Below are positions 46,760 through 55,614 of a stretch of 64,000 bases of DNA, piece after piece. The DNA lies in the NCBI GenBank assembly GCA_026988525.1, contig JALSLC010000035.1:1-64000 (forward strand). Direction: 5' to 3'. Numbering within the stretch: position 1 is the first letter of the stretch; every line of letters begins with the position of its first letter. A program made the position numbers and the translations under genes. The stretch is from Archaeoglobaceae archaeon (GTDB taxonomy: Archaea > Halobacteriota > Archaeoglobi > Archaeoglobales > Archaeoglobaceae). A model generated the notes under the pieces. It was not told where the DNA came from. It was given only the letters and a program-made list of their open reading frames with translations, and ran no database searches.

Positions 46760-47470
46760 ATGTCAGTGAAGCGTTTCAAAACAGGCATAGTTACTATTGA
46801 TGGACAATTAAGAGGTGGCATCCCAGAGAGTAGCGTTGTGTTAATTTTAGAGGAGCCGGGAGCAGGAGGAGATATATTTACATACCACTTCACAATTGAA
46901 GGTGCTAAAAATGATGAAAAGATACTGTATGTAACAACTGATGACCCAGCTGATTATATAATCAAAGATATAAAGGAAATGGCTGACAAGTATGCAAGTA
47001 AAATTGACGAAAACGTTGAATTTCTCGATTTTGTTTCTGGGAGAGTTATAACTACTGCAAAACTTAGGGAATGTTTAAAAAAAAGATATGACCCATTTAA
47101 TGCGTTCAGAAATATATTAGAAAGTAATAGCTACGATAGAGTTGTCGTTAATAACTTAACTTACTTTTTTCTACACTATCCAAGCAACGACGTAATAAAA
47201 CTTGTAGAAGATTTTTCTGATTTTGCAAAAAGAGATAAATCTGTATTTCTTGTCTTGATGACTAAGGGCATGCTCGACTCAAGGATAGAGACAACGATCA
47301 AGCATCTCGCAGATGCGGTTATAGAAATGTCTATAAAAGAGTTAGAAAACGAAATACAAAGAAGGTTAAAGTTTATAAAATTCAAGCGAACGATCGTTCC
47401 AAAAACTATACTTAGGTACGATCTATCTGAAAAAGGAATAGTGATGGAATCTGTAATGAGAGTTCTTTAA
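46760..47470 (+). CDS. KaiC/RadA-like protein with degenerate Walker A
   Basis: A 236-residue RecA-fold protein of the archaeal KaiC-like group: FKTGIVTIDGQLRGGIPESS at the start, LYVTTDDPADYI, and VVVNNLTYFFLHY in the Walker B place. The P-loop reads EEPGAGGDIFTYHF (31-44), where GxxxxGK[T/S] is expected; the lysine and the following Thr/Ser are absent. ATP hydrolysis is therefore doubtful, and a regulatory or adaptor role is more likely. It is divergent from hisI and convergent with MarC, in a single-gene unit. Confidence 0.82.
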   Translation: MSVKRFKTGIVTIDGQLRGGIPESSVVLILEEPGAGGDIFTYHFTIEGAKNDEKILYVTTDDPADYIIKDIKEMADKYASKIDENVEFLDFVSGRVITTAKLRECLKKRYDPFNAFRNILESNSYDRVVVNNLTYFFLHYPSNDVIKLVEDFSDFAKRDKSVFLVLMTKGMLDSRIETTIKHLADAVIEMSIKELENEIQRRLKFIKFKRTIVPKTILRYDLSEKGIVMESVMRVL

Positions 47471-47523
47471 AAAATAAAAATAATAAAAATTAAGAAATTT
47501 AAATTATTTAATTATTTGTTTAG

Positions 47524-48186
47524 TTATCTAATCATTTTTATGTTTTTCATAAACTTAGTTATTTCACCAAAAATACCCTGAGAGATGTATTCAGCGGCAA
47601 TCCCTGCCAAAAATATAGCCATAACTCTTGCAAATATATCTGCTCCACTTCTACCAAGGATCTTAGTTATTTCCTCACTAAAAATGTGTGTTAATCTCAC
47701 TAGTATGTATATTAAAATTATACTCAAAATTAAAAATCCCATTTTTATGAAGTCTTTTGCTTCTGATGCTAAAACTATGGCTGCAGTTATAGCACCAGGA
47801 CCGGAATAAATTGGAAGTGCTATTGGAAATACTGCAAGACTATCCACATCTTTGTGCTGCATACCTTTCTTAAAGTACTTTTCACTTGAAGGTGTGCCCT
47901 TGAGCATGTCTATTGCAACCATAAAAAGCAGTATGCCTCCAGCTATACGTAAACTATCAACAGACACTCCAAAAAATTTAAGCACTGCTCCCCCACTTAT
48001 AACAACTACTATTAGTAAGCCAGCGGCAATTACAGTAGCTCTCTTTGAGACTCTCTCTCTAAGTTCCTCACTCAAATCTTCTGTTAAAGCTATAAAGAAA
48101 GGTATATTACCAATGGGATCTATAATTGCAAAAAGTGTAGCAATACAAGTAAAAAAGTAGCTAATATCTGATAATATATTAATCAC
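47524..48186 (-). CDS. MarC/UPF0056-family membrane protein
   Basis: About 220 residues with six membrane helices and FAIIDPIGNIPFFIALTEDL, RIAGGILLFMVAIDML and FPIALPIYSGPGAITAAIVL, all typical of MarC. One archaeal member has been linked to amino-acid transport; otherwise the role is unknown. The start is uncertain. GTG 48186 lies inside the strong ribosome site GGGGGTGAT, ATG 48210 lies before it, and the best-spaced codon after it is ATA 48177. All options overlap or abut the upstream MetE-type gene, so the two are coupled. Confidence 0.85.
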   Translation of the reverse strand: MINILSDISYFFTCIATLFAIIDPIGNIPFFIALTEDLSEELRERVSKRATVIAAGLLIVVVISGGAVLKFFGVSVDSLRIAGGILLFMVAIDMLKGTPSSEKYFKKGMQHKDVDSLAVFPIALPIYSGPGAITAAIVLASEAKDFIKMGFLILSIILIYILVRLTHIFSEEITKILGRSGADIFARVMAIFLAGIAAEYISQGIFGEITKFMKNIKMIR

Positions 48187-49138
48187 CCCCGTGGATGGCA
48201 GTATAAACATTTTCTAGTAGTTTCATAGCACATTTCTGATTTGGAAAACTAAAGAGTCCGCAATCCGGTCCAACGTATTTCAAAAGATTTCCAAATTTTT
48301 CTTTTGCTTTTTCAAATCTTCTCTTTATAACTTCTACGTTCTCAATCTCATCAACAGCTTTCACAGAAAGTTCTTCATCTTTCCAAGCGTTTACCCCATA
48401 CTTTTGATTGAACTCTGCCAATATTGAATCAATATCTGTTCTCGCTATTCCAACTCTAAGACCCTTTTCAGCTGATTCTATTTCCTCTACATCTATTATG
48501 TCAAGAACACTTTCGTCTTTTGCAGCTTCTACTCCAAAGACATCTATGTTATCAACATTAAGAAGTTTCCTATAAAATAGAGGGGAGTGCAAATGAATTT
48601 GAACATCTACATCAAATTTCATAGGTTCGTAAGCTAAGTTAATTTGATCTTCCGTAGGCTGTAGTTCAGGATTTAATCCAAGACTTGGTTCATCAAGGCT
48701 AATTGAACAAACTTCATCGAGAGTTTCTACAGCATACTCCGCAAACCTTGAAACACTCTTAGCTAAGTTCTCTAATAAATCTTCGTAGATTACTGGGCCA
48801 AACTCTCTATAATATAGTTCAAAAGGACCAGTAATACAAACTCTAACGGGATCAGGATACCCCATTTCCGCTATAATTTTTACTTCTTCAATAACTGCAA
48901 AGTCTCTGGAAATTAAGTATGCATCTTCCTGCATTTTTGGATTTTTTATTTTACTCATAAACTGATTTATCATATCTCTAAATTGAGGATAATTTGGACA
49001 TTCAACTACTGAAGACTTCATTAAAAAAGCTCTTCTTACCATCTCCCCATATTCAGGTGTTGTAAAATTTTCTTCAGCCCAGCTTCTATCTATGCCCTCA
49101 GGTAATGGAAAACTACCAATATCATCATACACTACCAT
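48179..49138 (-). CDS. MetE-type (core) methionine synthase, folate-independent class
   Basis: A 319-residue protein corresponding only to the catalytic barrel of MetE, as in archaeal core enzymes that take methyl groups from corrinoid proteins. Visible motifs are DDIGSFPLP, CITGPFELYYREFG, SLDEPSLGLN, and the zinc-region GPDCGLFSFPNQKCAMKLL. Where bacterial MetE has H-x-C, this protein reads IHLHSPLF, so a zinc ligand may differ. ATG 49138 has GAGGTGAT five bases upstream. It makes methionine from homocysteine, which the DUF39/UPF0280 operon at 53-55.5 kb should supply. The start overlaps the PLD gene end by 14 bases. Confidence 0.88.
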   Translation of the reverse strand: MVVYDDIGSFPLPEGIDRSWAEENFTTPEYGEMVRRAFLMKSSVVECPNYPQFRDMINQFMSKIKNPKMQEDAYLISRDFAVIEEVKIIAEMGYPDPVRVCITGPFELYYREFGPVIYEDLLENLAKSVSRFAEYAVETLDEVCSISLDEPSLGLNPELQPTEDQINLAYEPMKFDVDVQIHLHSPLFYRKLLNVDNIDVFGVEAAKDESVLDIIDVEEIESAEKGLRVGIARTDIDSILAEFNQKYGVNAWKDEELSVKAVDEIENVEVIKRRFEKAKEKFGNLLKYVGPDCGLFSFPNQKCAMKLLENVYTAIHGGD

Positions 49139-50414
49139 CCACATCACCTCTCGTTTTCTTTTTCTCCATTATAATTTTCCATGCCTCCTTAGCATGAATT
49201 GTTGTTTCGTTAAGTTCTATAGTATCTTCGGAGTTCCAAACTATATCAAAGAAGTTTTTAGCCTGCTTAGCCAATTTTTCATTTTTTGCATGAAATCCAA
49301 TTTCATAATTCTCCCACAACCCAGTTTGGGTTAAATTAGCAGTAGTAATCATTACTTCTTTCTCATCAACAACCACCATTTTTGCATGAATGTTGTCGTT
49401 TAGCCTTACAGTTCCTGGAGGAAACATCTCAAGAAATCTTTTTAAAGTGAAATACTGCTTTCTATCTTCCCTAACTTCCTCAACATTCTTAAAAACTTTC
49501 CTCTCATAGCTAGGCCAAGTAATTAATCTGACTTTAACACCTCTATCAATTGCAGGTTTCAATTCAGCAGTTAGCCAATCCGTATAGTATATGTGTGGAG
49601 ATGTTATAAGTATTTCCTTATTTGCCCTGCCAAACATCTCTCTTATGTTTGAAACCAAGTTCCCTCCCCAAGGAGTGCTAAATAAAATTTTCATTTCTTT
49701 ATAGCTTTTTTCAGAGCGATAATTTAAGTAAAGTAAAGTTATAAATGCTAAAAAGATTACAATTACAGCTAAAACGTCAACTGCCATTAAATTTAGTATT
49801 TTTTGAAATTGAACGAATGCTACTACTTGAGAAGTTGGATTTATAAAATACCATTCTATCCTACTTACGCCATTCAGAGAGTTATAAAATATTTCAGAAT
49901 TAGAACTAACTGAAATTACTCTGTACTCGAAAAAAGGTTCCTGAGGAAAATTAATACTAATTTTTATTGAATCAACCGGTATATTCAAATCATTAAAGTA
50001 GTTTGGATATTCTACTGCTGTAAATCTATAAACACCATTTCCCAAATCGTCAATAAGACCTTTTGCCACTCCATCAACTATAACTTTGTACTTCTCAAAT
50101 GGGGAAAGAGTTTTAGATATTCTCAAAATAAGTACTCTCCCATTTCCTATTTTTTTTACTGTATAACAAACATAACCTCTTGGTATATCTTTTACAGTAA
50201 AATTATCAAGAAACAGAGATAAGGGTACTTCAATATTTAGCATAGTTGTGTTTTTCCCAGTATTTTTAAAGGTAAGAGTGAATGTATCTTTTATTGTATT
50301 TTTAGATATAACTGTATAATCTGCACTAATACCTACAACTATTTTTGAATATCCGGGATGTATTATGTACAGTAGCACAATCAATGTTATCACTGCTTTT
50401 GCTACCTTTGACAC
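49125..50414 (-). CDS. Membrane-anchored phospholipase D-like protein with extracellular domain
   Basis: A 429-residue protein from a GTG start. A signal-type helix (5-23) precedes a beta-rich outer domain (25-205; many N-x-S/T sequons) and a membrane helix (about 211-232). The inner PLD-like domain (about 240-410) has a single HKD motif HAKMVVVD (H-x-K-x4-D) followed by ITTANLTQTGL. PLD-fold enzymes of this size usually act as dimers on phosphodiesters in lipids or nucleic acid. Joining an outer sensor-like domain to an inner PLD domain suggests signal-controlled hydrolysis (inference). It lies upstream of, and overlaps, the methionine synthase gene. Confidence 0.8.
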   Translation of the reverse strand: MSKVAKAVITLIVLLYIIHPGYSKIVVGISADYTVISKNTIKDTFTLTFKNTGKNTTMLNIEVPLSLFLDNFTVKDIPRGYVCYTVKKIGNGRVLILRISKTLSPFEKYKVIVDGVAKGLIDDLGNGVYRFTAVEYPNYFNDLNIPVDSIKISINFPQEPFFEYRVISVSSNSEIFYNSLNGVSRIEWYFINPTSQVVAFVQFQKILNLMAVDVLAVIVIFLAFITLLYLNYRSEKSYKEMKILFSTPWGGNLVSNIREMFGRANKEILITSPHIYYTDWLTAELKPAIDRGVKVRLITWPSYERKVFKNVEEVREDRKQYFTLKRFLEMFPPGTVRLNDNIHAKMVVVDEKEVMITTANLTQTGLWENYEIGFHAKNEKLAKQAKNFFDIVWNSEDTIELNETTIHAKEAWKIIMEKKKTRGDVDGSV

Positions 50415-50438
50415 GAAACAAACAAGTGTTCTAACATT

Positions 50439-50972
50439 TTAATATTTTTCTTCAGAAATACCAAATAGTGTATAGTGGTAAGGATACAAATCGTACTCTT
50501 CAAATTTAAAATTCTTAAATAATTTTATAACTTTCTCCTTCTCAATCCTATGGCTTACTGGTGGTCCTATAGGAGAATCTTTCTTCCAATCAATTATAAT
50601 AACGTGCTTGGATATCTTACACCACTCAGCATATTCTTCAATTTTAGAAATTTCGTGTATAGAATCAGCAAATAAAACTAAATCGATCTTAAAATCTATT
50701 TCCAGTGGTTCTTCTGAAATAATAATACCCACATTTTTTATATTCTTTGAATGTAAAATTTTAGCTAATTTTTCACTTCTCTCAACTGCGTAAACTTTCT
50801 TAAAGTGTTTTGCTAACACTTCTGTAAAGTAACCAGTTCCAGCACCAATATCAAATGCAATACATCTATCTTTTATCTTTTTAAGGATTGTAACTATTTT
50901 TTCAGGTGGTTCTCTATTTCTCCTCTCTTCACTTTCAAGAATTTCCCACTTATCCTCTGGAAAGACGTGCAT
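50439..50972 (-). CDS. SAM-dependent class I methyltransferase
   Basis: About 177 residues from ATG 50972. Starts as far upstream as 51035 exist but would overlap the divergent protease gene. Motif I is AFDIGAGTGYFTEVLAK, followed by VYAVERSEKLAKIL and DLVLFADSIHEI. The tail contains HHxx-free YDLYPYHYTLFG. The fold is Rossmann-type; the substrate is unknown, and arsenite-, small-molecule- and protein-methylating relatives all look alike. It shares a strand with the PLD gene, 24 bases before it. Confidence 0.85.
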   Translation of the reverse strand: MHVFPEDKWEILESEERRNREPPEKIVTILKKIKDRCIAFDIGAGTGYFTEVLAKHFKKVYAVERSEKLAKILHSKNIKNVGIIISEEPLEIDFKIDLVLFADSIHEISKIEEYAEWCKISKHVIIIDWKKDSPIGPPVSHRIEKEKVIKLFKNFKFEEYDLYPYHYTLFGISEEKY

Positions 50973-51026
50973 TATTTTGAAGTAATCTAACAAAAGTTTA
51001 AATTTACGGAGAGTATCAAAAAACGT

Positions 51027-52154
51027 ATGAGTCAATCTTTAAGAATTTTTAGAATATATGGCATTGATGTTAAAGTTCATTTTAGTCTAATATTTATATT
51101 GGCGTTCCTAATTTACGCTTTCTACATTATGCCACCACCATACGGATATTCTGATTTTCCAAATAATGTGAGGTTTGCAATGGCTGTAATAACTTCAATA
51201 GTGTTTTTTGTTTGCATACTTTTCCATGAGCTTTGTCATTCTTACTTTGCAATAAAATTTGGTTCAAAAGTTAAGGGGATAATTCTGTTCATATTTGGTG
51301 GAGTTTCATTAATAGATCCAATACCAAAGGAGCCAAAAAAAGAGTTTTTAATGGCGATAGCTGGGCCAATTGGTAGTTTTCTCATCGCTTTTATTAGCTA
51401 TATACTGTTAATACTGATACCAATACCCGTTTTAGATCGATTTTTCTACATAATGTGGTACTTCAACTTAATACTTGGAGCTTTTAACCTAATACCTGCT
51501 TTCCCTATGGATGGAGGAAGAGTTTTAAGAAGTATTTTAGCCGAAAAAATGGGATTTATAAAAGCTACAAAAGTTGCAGCCGAAGTAGGAAGATTTTTAG
51601 CAATAACAATGGCTATTCTCGGTTTAATAATGCCAAATATATGGCTAATACTTATTGCCTTGTTCGTTTACTTAGGTGCTGGAGAAGAAGAGAGACATGT
51701 TACTCTTGAAGGAATACTAAGTAAATTTAGAATTTCAGATATAATGACACCAAATCCAATTTGTGTAACCCCTGATATGCCAAAAGAACAAGTTATAGAG
51801 TTAATGCTCAAGTATAAGCATCTTGGCTATCCAGTAGTTGATGAGTATGGGAAAATTGTTGGGATAGTTACTCTACACGACATACTAAGTAAGCAGGGTG
51901 AATTAATTGGAGAAGTTATGTCAAAGAACATAGTTGTACTGACCCCAAATGATACAGCTGATAAAGCTTTAAAGTTAATGACTGAGAAGGGAATTGGTAG
52001 ATTACCAGTAGTTGATGAAAATGGCAGAATTATTGGAATTGTTACAAGGAGCGATATAATGAGAGTATCTGAAATAGTGGAAGTAATAAATCACTACAAA
52101 AATCTATACAACAGTGAAACTAGTGAGCCAAGTAAAATTCAACACCTGCAATAA
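51027..52154 (+). CDS. Site-2 protease (M50) with C-terminal CBS pair
   Basis: A 375-residue membrane metalloprotease. HELCH (67-71) gives two zinc ligands and the third lies in NLIPAFPMDGGRVLRS (about 150-165). Six helices form the core (15-220), followed by two CBS motifs (about 235-350; DIMTPNPICVTPDMP, EVMSKNIVVLTPNDT). It cuts within membranes and may be controlled by nucleotide binding to the CBS pair. Close relatives from archaea include the structurally known mjS2P. It overlaps the convergent DMT gene by 35 bases. Confidence 0.93.
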   Translation: MSQSLRIFRIYGIDVKVHFSLIFILAFLIYAFYIMPPPYGYSDFPNNVRFAMAVITSIVFFVCILFHELCHSYFAIKFGSKVKGIILFIFGGVSLIDPIPKEPKKEFLMAIAGPIGSFLIAFISYILLILIPIPVLDRFFYIMWYFNLILGAFNLIPAFPMDGGRVLRSILAEKMGFIKATKVAAEVGRFLAITMAILGLIMPNIWLILIALFVYLGAGEEERHVTLEGILSKFRISDIMTPNPICVTPDMPKEQVIELMLKYKHLGYPVVDEYGKIVGIVTLHDILSKQGELIGEVMSKNIVVLTPNDTADKALKLMTEKGIGRLPVVDENGRIIGIVTRSDIMRVSEIVEVINHYKNLYNSETSEPSKIQHLQ

Positions 52155-52983
52155 TTAAAAAAGCTGCAAAAAAGAACCTTAAATTAAATATTTCAGACCT
52201 TCTAAGAAACATACTGGAGAGTATATATGTAAAAATAGGATATATACTTATAAAAGTTTCAACGGTACAAACACTATAGCTTGAGAGAGCCAAATATCTT
52301 AAAAAATGTCCAAAACCAACAAAGAACCCACCCACCACAAACGGTAGATAGTTCTTTAAATTCACATCAATACTATTTCCAATACTACTTTTATAAAAAA
52401 TCAAAAAAACAGAAAAAATAAGGAGGGAAACAAAATAACCCAACGCTGTTCCTACTATCGCTTCCAACCAAGTAGTAGTAAAATTAGTAAGCATGCATTC
52501 CTTAGCATAAACTGAAGCTAAAGCTGTAAAGAAACCAGTAGATACACCCAAAAAAATACCATACAAATCAGAAACAACTTTAAAAGTTAAAACTGCAACA
52601 CCTAAGAACACCATTACTGCCATGACTGTAGTTTTAAAATCAATACTCTCTCCAAGAAGTACGTATCCCAAAAACGCTGAAAAGAATATTCTTGTGGTTG
52701 CCAGAGTTGCAGCAACGTTTGCTCCAACTCTCGATATACATTGATAAAATAAAGCTCTTGCAAGCATAAAATGTAATATTCCCGCAATTACAGCAAATTC
52801 AACGAAACTTTTTAATTTTACTAAATTTAAATTAGTCACAAATAACGCAGATAGAGAAATAAAGAGTAGAGTTGTAGTAACAATGCTGATAAAAGTACCA
52901 TAAAGAGTGTTTGCTTTTAACGTACCCTTTCTAACACATACTTGGTGCAAACTAAACAAAAAAGCTATTAGTAGAAGTATCAT
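52120..52983 (-). CDS. EamA/DMT-family membrane transporter
   Basis: A 287-residue protein with ten predicted helices in two EamA repeats (about 1-135 and 145-287). Typical repeat-end features are GANVAATLATTRIFFSAFLGYVLLGE and YSVCTVETFISIYPIFTYIL. The family moves drugs, amino acids or metabolites; the substrate is not predictable. It is encoded after UPF0280 in the homocysteine operon direction with no gap, so it may export or import a sulfur compound (inference). Confidence 0.86.
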   Translation of the reverse strand: MILLLIAFLFSLHQVCVRKGTLKANTLYGTFISIVTTTLLFISLSALFVTNLNLVKLKSFVEFAVIAGILHFMLARALFYQCISRVGANVAATLATTRIFFSAFLGYVLLGESIDFKTTVMAVMVFLGVAVLTFKVVSDLYGIFLGVSTGFFTALASVYAKECMLTNFTTTWLEAIVGTALGYFVSLLIFSVFLIFYKSSIGNSIDVNLKNYLPFVVGGFFVGFGHFLRYLALSSYSVCTVETFISIYPIFTYILSSMFLRRSEIFNLRFFFAAFLIIAGVEFYLAH

Positions 52984-53682
52984 TTACATCGTAATAATTT
53001 TTTCATCATAATTAGCCTCTACTAAGTTTACGTTTCCAACAAAGCCGATATACTCATCTTTGACCACTACAATACCATCAATGTATTTTTTAGCTTTTTT
53101 CCAGAAGTTCTCCATCGCTTCCTCTATCTCACTTTTACCAAAATGAGATTTTATTTCGTTTCCAAGTGCTGTAGCAAAAGCATCAGCTATATAACCGTCC
53201 TCAGCCAAAACAACGGCAGCATCACAATCCCCAAAACTTATAGAGTGTCCATATCGCCCACTTGAAGTACAAACTGAGTAAACTCTCTCTTTTTCAAATT
53301 CAAGTTTTAAAGCAAAGTTTACAGGAAAAATACCAATAAGTGCTTCTTTACATCTCATTACTATATCTCCTCCGTTATCAATAATTACACTTTCTTTAAT
53401 AGATTCAACTGCATATTGAGCAATTCCTCCTGCAACAGCTGCCATAGGACCAACTCCAGCAATTTTTGCCGCTTTACACATCCTCTTTGCAACAGGTAAA
53501 TCAAGTTCAAACTCTATTGGTTCAAGAGAAGTATAAAAAATTGGACACTCCAAAATAGCTTTCTCTACTTGGCTTCTTGCATCGAGTACAGCTTCAATAA
53601 CTCTGCTGAAAACTTCTTCGTTTTCAGCCAGCACAGTTATGGATGTCTCAAGATGTTTAAATTTAAATCTTTTAAACTTCAT
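52984..53682 (-). CDS. UPF0280 (COG2122) protein, homocysteine synthesis accessory
   Basis: A 232-residue UPF0280 protein related to ApbE in fold: RFKFKHLETSITVLAENEEV, ITxx-like AKIAGVGPMAAVAGGIAQYAV, DNGGDIVMRC and SSGRYGHSISFG. In Methanosarcina this COG acts with DUF39 (COG1900) and a NIL-ferredoxin protein to assemble homocysteine from aspartate semialdehyde and sulfide. All three are adjacent here, overlapping by 11 and 4 bases. Its own chemical step is not settled. Confidence 0.9.
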   Translation of the reverse strand: MKFKRFKFKHLETSITVLAENEEVFSRVIEAVLDARSQVEKAILECPIFYTSLEPIEFELDLPVAKRMCKAAKIAGVGPMAAVAGGIAQYAVESIKESVIIDNGGDIVMRCKEALIGIFPVNFALKLEFEKERVYSVCTSSGRYGHSISFGDCDAAVVLAEDGYIADAFATALGNEIKSHFGKSEIEEAMENFWKKAKKYIDGIVVVKDEYIGFVGNVNLVEANYDEKIITM

Positions 53683-54064
53683 ACAACGCCAAAGCTTTTA
53701 CTGGACAAACTTTAATACAATTTCCACATAAAACACATTTATCTGAAAATTCAATTCTTCCGTCTTTTTCAATTGTTATTGCTTCTACTGGACATATACT
53801 TACACATGCACCACAGTGAACACAATTCTCGTTTCTTTCAACTTTTCTTTCGAGCCTATAAACTTCCACATCAAGTTCTCTAAACGCTTTTTCTACTTTT
53901 TCCGCAAAATCATCATCCACTTCAACTATCAATTCTCCCCTTCTTGGACCTACTTCAGCTTTTATTATGTTAATTAGTGCAGAAGTTTTTAAAGTTACAG
54001 CAGATATTACAGGTTTTCTAACAGCTTTTGAATTAAATTTAAGCTTTAAAAGCAAAGTTATCAC
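53672..54064 (-). CDS. NIL-domain 2[4Fe-4S] ferredoxin
   Basis: A 130-residue protein. The N-terminal NIL domain (about 3-72) precedes two cluster motifs, CVHCGACVSICPVEAI and CVLCGNCIKVCPVKAL (about 80-128). It corresponds to the MA1822-type partner of DUF39 protein in homocysteine synthesis and probably supplies electrons for sulfur transfer. It overlaps both neighbours. Confidence 0.93.
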   Translation of the reverse strand: MITLLLKLKFNSKAVRKPVISAVTLKTSALINIIKAEVGPRRGELIVEVDDDFAEKVEKAFRELDVEVYRLERKVERNENCVHCGACVSICPVEAITIEKDGRIEFSDKCVLCGNCIKVCPVKALALYEV

Positions 54065-55533
54065 CTCGCAAGAAGTTTACTCAAATCTTCACTCGTCACT
54101 ATACCTACAACTCTCCCATCTTTATTTACTACTGGTAATGCAGATATATCGTGCATTTCCATTTTCTTAGCTGCTAATTCAATTGCCTCATCTGGAGTTG
54201 TAGTTATAACTTTCTTAGTCATTATTTCCTCAACTTTTCCTATCTTTCCAGACGCTACAGCCTTAGCAACATCCCAAGATGTAACTATGCCGATAATTTT
54301 TTTCTCTTTATCAATTACAGGAAGGTGATTTAAGCCTTTTTCAATCATCAATTTTGCAGCTTTTTCAACTGATGTATCAGGATATATTAAAACAGGTTTA
54401 TCCATAACACTTCTAACGAGTTTTGTTGCCATTTTCATGGGTTTTAAAGGTTCGCCCATGCTTAATTTCTCAACTGGAGAAGTTAAAAAGAATTGGCCTT
54501 TTTCTATTCTACTTTTAAGCTCCTCCATTATTTTTCTTGCCATGTAAATGCTGGAGAGGGGAGAAACTCTAACTAATTCACCATTTATCTCCACTTTACC
54601 ACTCTTAAGCTCAGCATAACTAACTTCTCTTACAACTGGTCTATCTCTTCTCTGAACTCCAAAATCAATAATTTTTGTTTTTATCTCTTCATCTCTAATC
54701 ATCAAACATTTTACTATTTCTTCATCTAAAACAGGAATGGGGACTCCAATACCTACAAAGATCGTAACGCCGTAACCCGGCATGTAAGCAGCCTTCATAA
54801 ACTCAGGACTCATTTCTTTTAAGTTTCCTTTAACCATAAGCGTTGCATAACCCGGACAATGTTGGGTTCCATGCCCAATTATGTATCCTTTTCCGCCACA
54901 AAGCAAAATCTTAGTCCCCAAGCCAATAGTCCTAAACTTAGGATCATTTTGTAAGGGAGATATCTCACCACATCCAGCAAAAGTTACGTTTCCGAAGTTG
55001 GGTAACAAAGTACCCATGTAAGTTCTTAGGATTCTATTAGATGAGTTTGTAGCAGCATTGTATCTTTGATAAGCATTTCTCGGGTTTACCATTTCAGCAA
55101 AGTTCAAATCCTCAAGAGTTACCACAGTTCTAATTTCTTTTGCTGGATAACAGTCCGTTCCCTTGGATGTTGCTTTTAATTCTACTTCTTTCCCCCTAAC
55201 AAGTTCTTCAATTACATGAGCGCCGCCGTACTCCTCATCTTTTTTTGATTGTTGAGTTGCACCCAAGTATGCATCTACCGCAGCAATACCTGTGTAAGCC
55301 TCAACATCATTTAACCATACTCTTTGCATTTTTATAGGTGGGTCAGAATGGCCAAAATTCAGAAAAACACCTGTAGAACACATAGCTCCAAACGTACCCG
55401 TGGTAACAACATCAACTTCTTTTGCTGCTTTTTCAACCCCAATCTCGCTTACTATTTTTTTCATTTCTTCAGCAGTTACAACACAGACGTTACCTTCCTT
55501 AATTTTTTCATTAATCTCCTTAATTGTTTTCAC
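54061..55533 (-). CDS. Homocysteine biosynthesis protein (DUF39, COG1900) with CBS pair
   Basis: A 490-residue protein. DUF39 (about 1-365) has VVTTGTFGAMCSTGVFLNFG, GTDCYPAKEIRTVV and GCGEISPLQNDPKF, with conserved cysteines likely used in sulfur transfer. A CBS pair (about 370-488; DKPVLIYPDTSVEKAAKLMI, IMTKKVITTTPDEAI) closes it. It leads the operon DUF39-CBS, NIL-ferredoxin, UPF0280. Aspartate semialdehyde plus sulfide to homocysteine is the role shown for the family in methanogens. A CBS pair suggests control by SAM or adenylates (inference). TATATAAATA lies upstream near 55553-55562. Confidence 0.93.
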   Translation of the reverse strand: MKTIKEINEKIKEGNVCVVTAEEMKKIVSEIGVEKAAKEVDVVTTGTFGAMCSTGVFLNFGHSDPPIKMQRVWLNDVEAYTGIAAVDAYLGATQQSKKDEEYGGAHVIEELVRGKEVELKATSKGTDCYPAKEIRTVVTLEDLNFAEMVNPRNAYQRYNAATNSSNRILRTYMGTLLPNFGNVTFAGCGEISPLQNDPKFRTIGLGTKILLCGGKGYIIGHGTQHCPGYATLMVKGNLKEMSPEFMKAAYMPGYGVTIFVGIGVPIPVLDEEIVKCLMIRDEEIKTKIIDFGVQRRDRPVVREVSYAELKSGKVEINGELVRVSPLSSIYMARKIMEELKSRIEKGQFFLTSPVEKLSMGEPLKPMKMATKLVRSVMDKPVLIYPDTSVEKAAKLMIEKGLNHLPVIDKEKKIIGIVTSWDVAKAVASGKIGKVEEIMTKKVITTTPDEAIELAAKKMEMHDISALPVVNKDGRVVGIVTSEDLSKLLAR

Positions 55534-55614
55534 ATTTTCTGGAGATTTAAAAGAGTATATAAATATTTTCGGAAATAAAATATTACTAGCAGTAATACAA
55601 AAAAAAAGAGTGAT

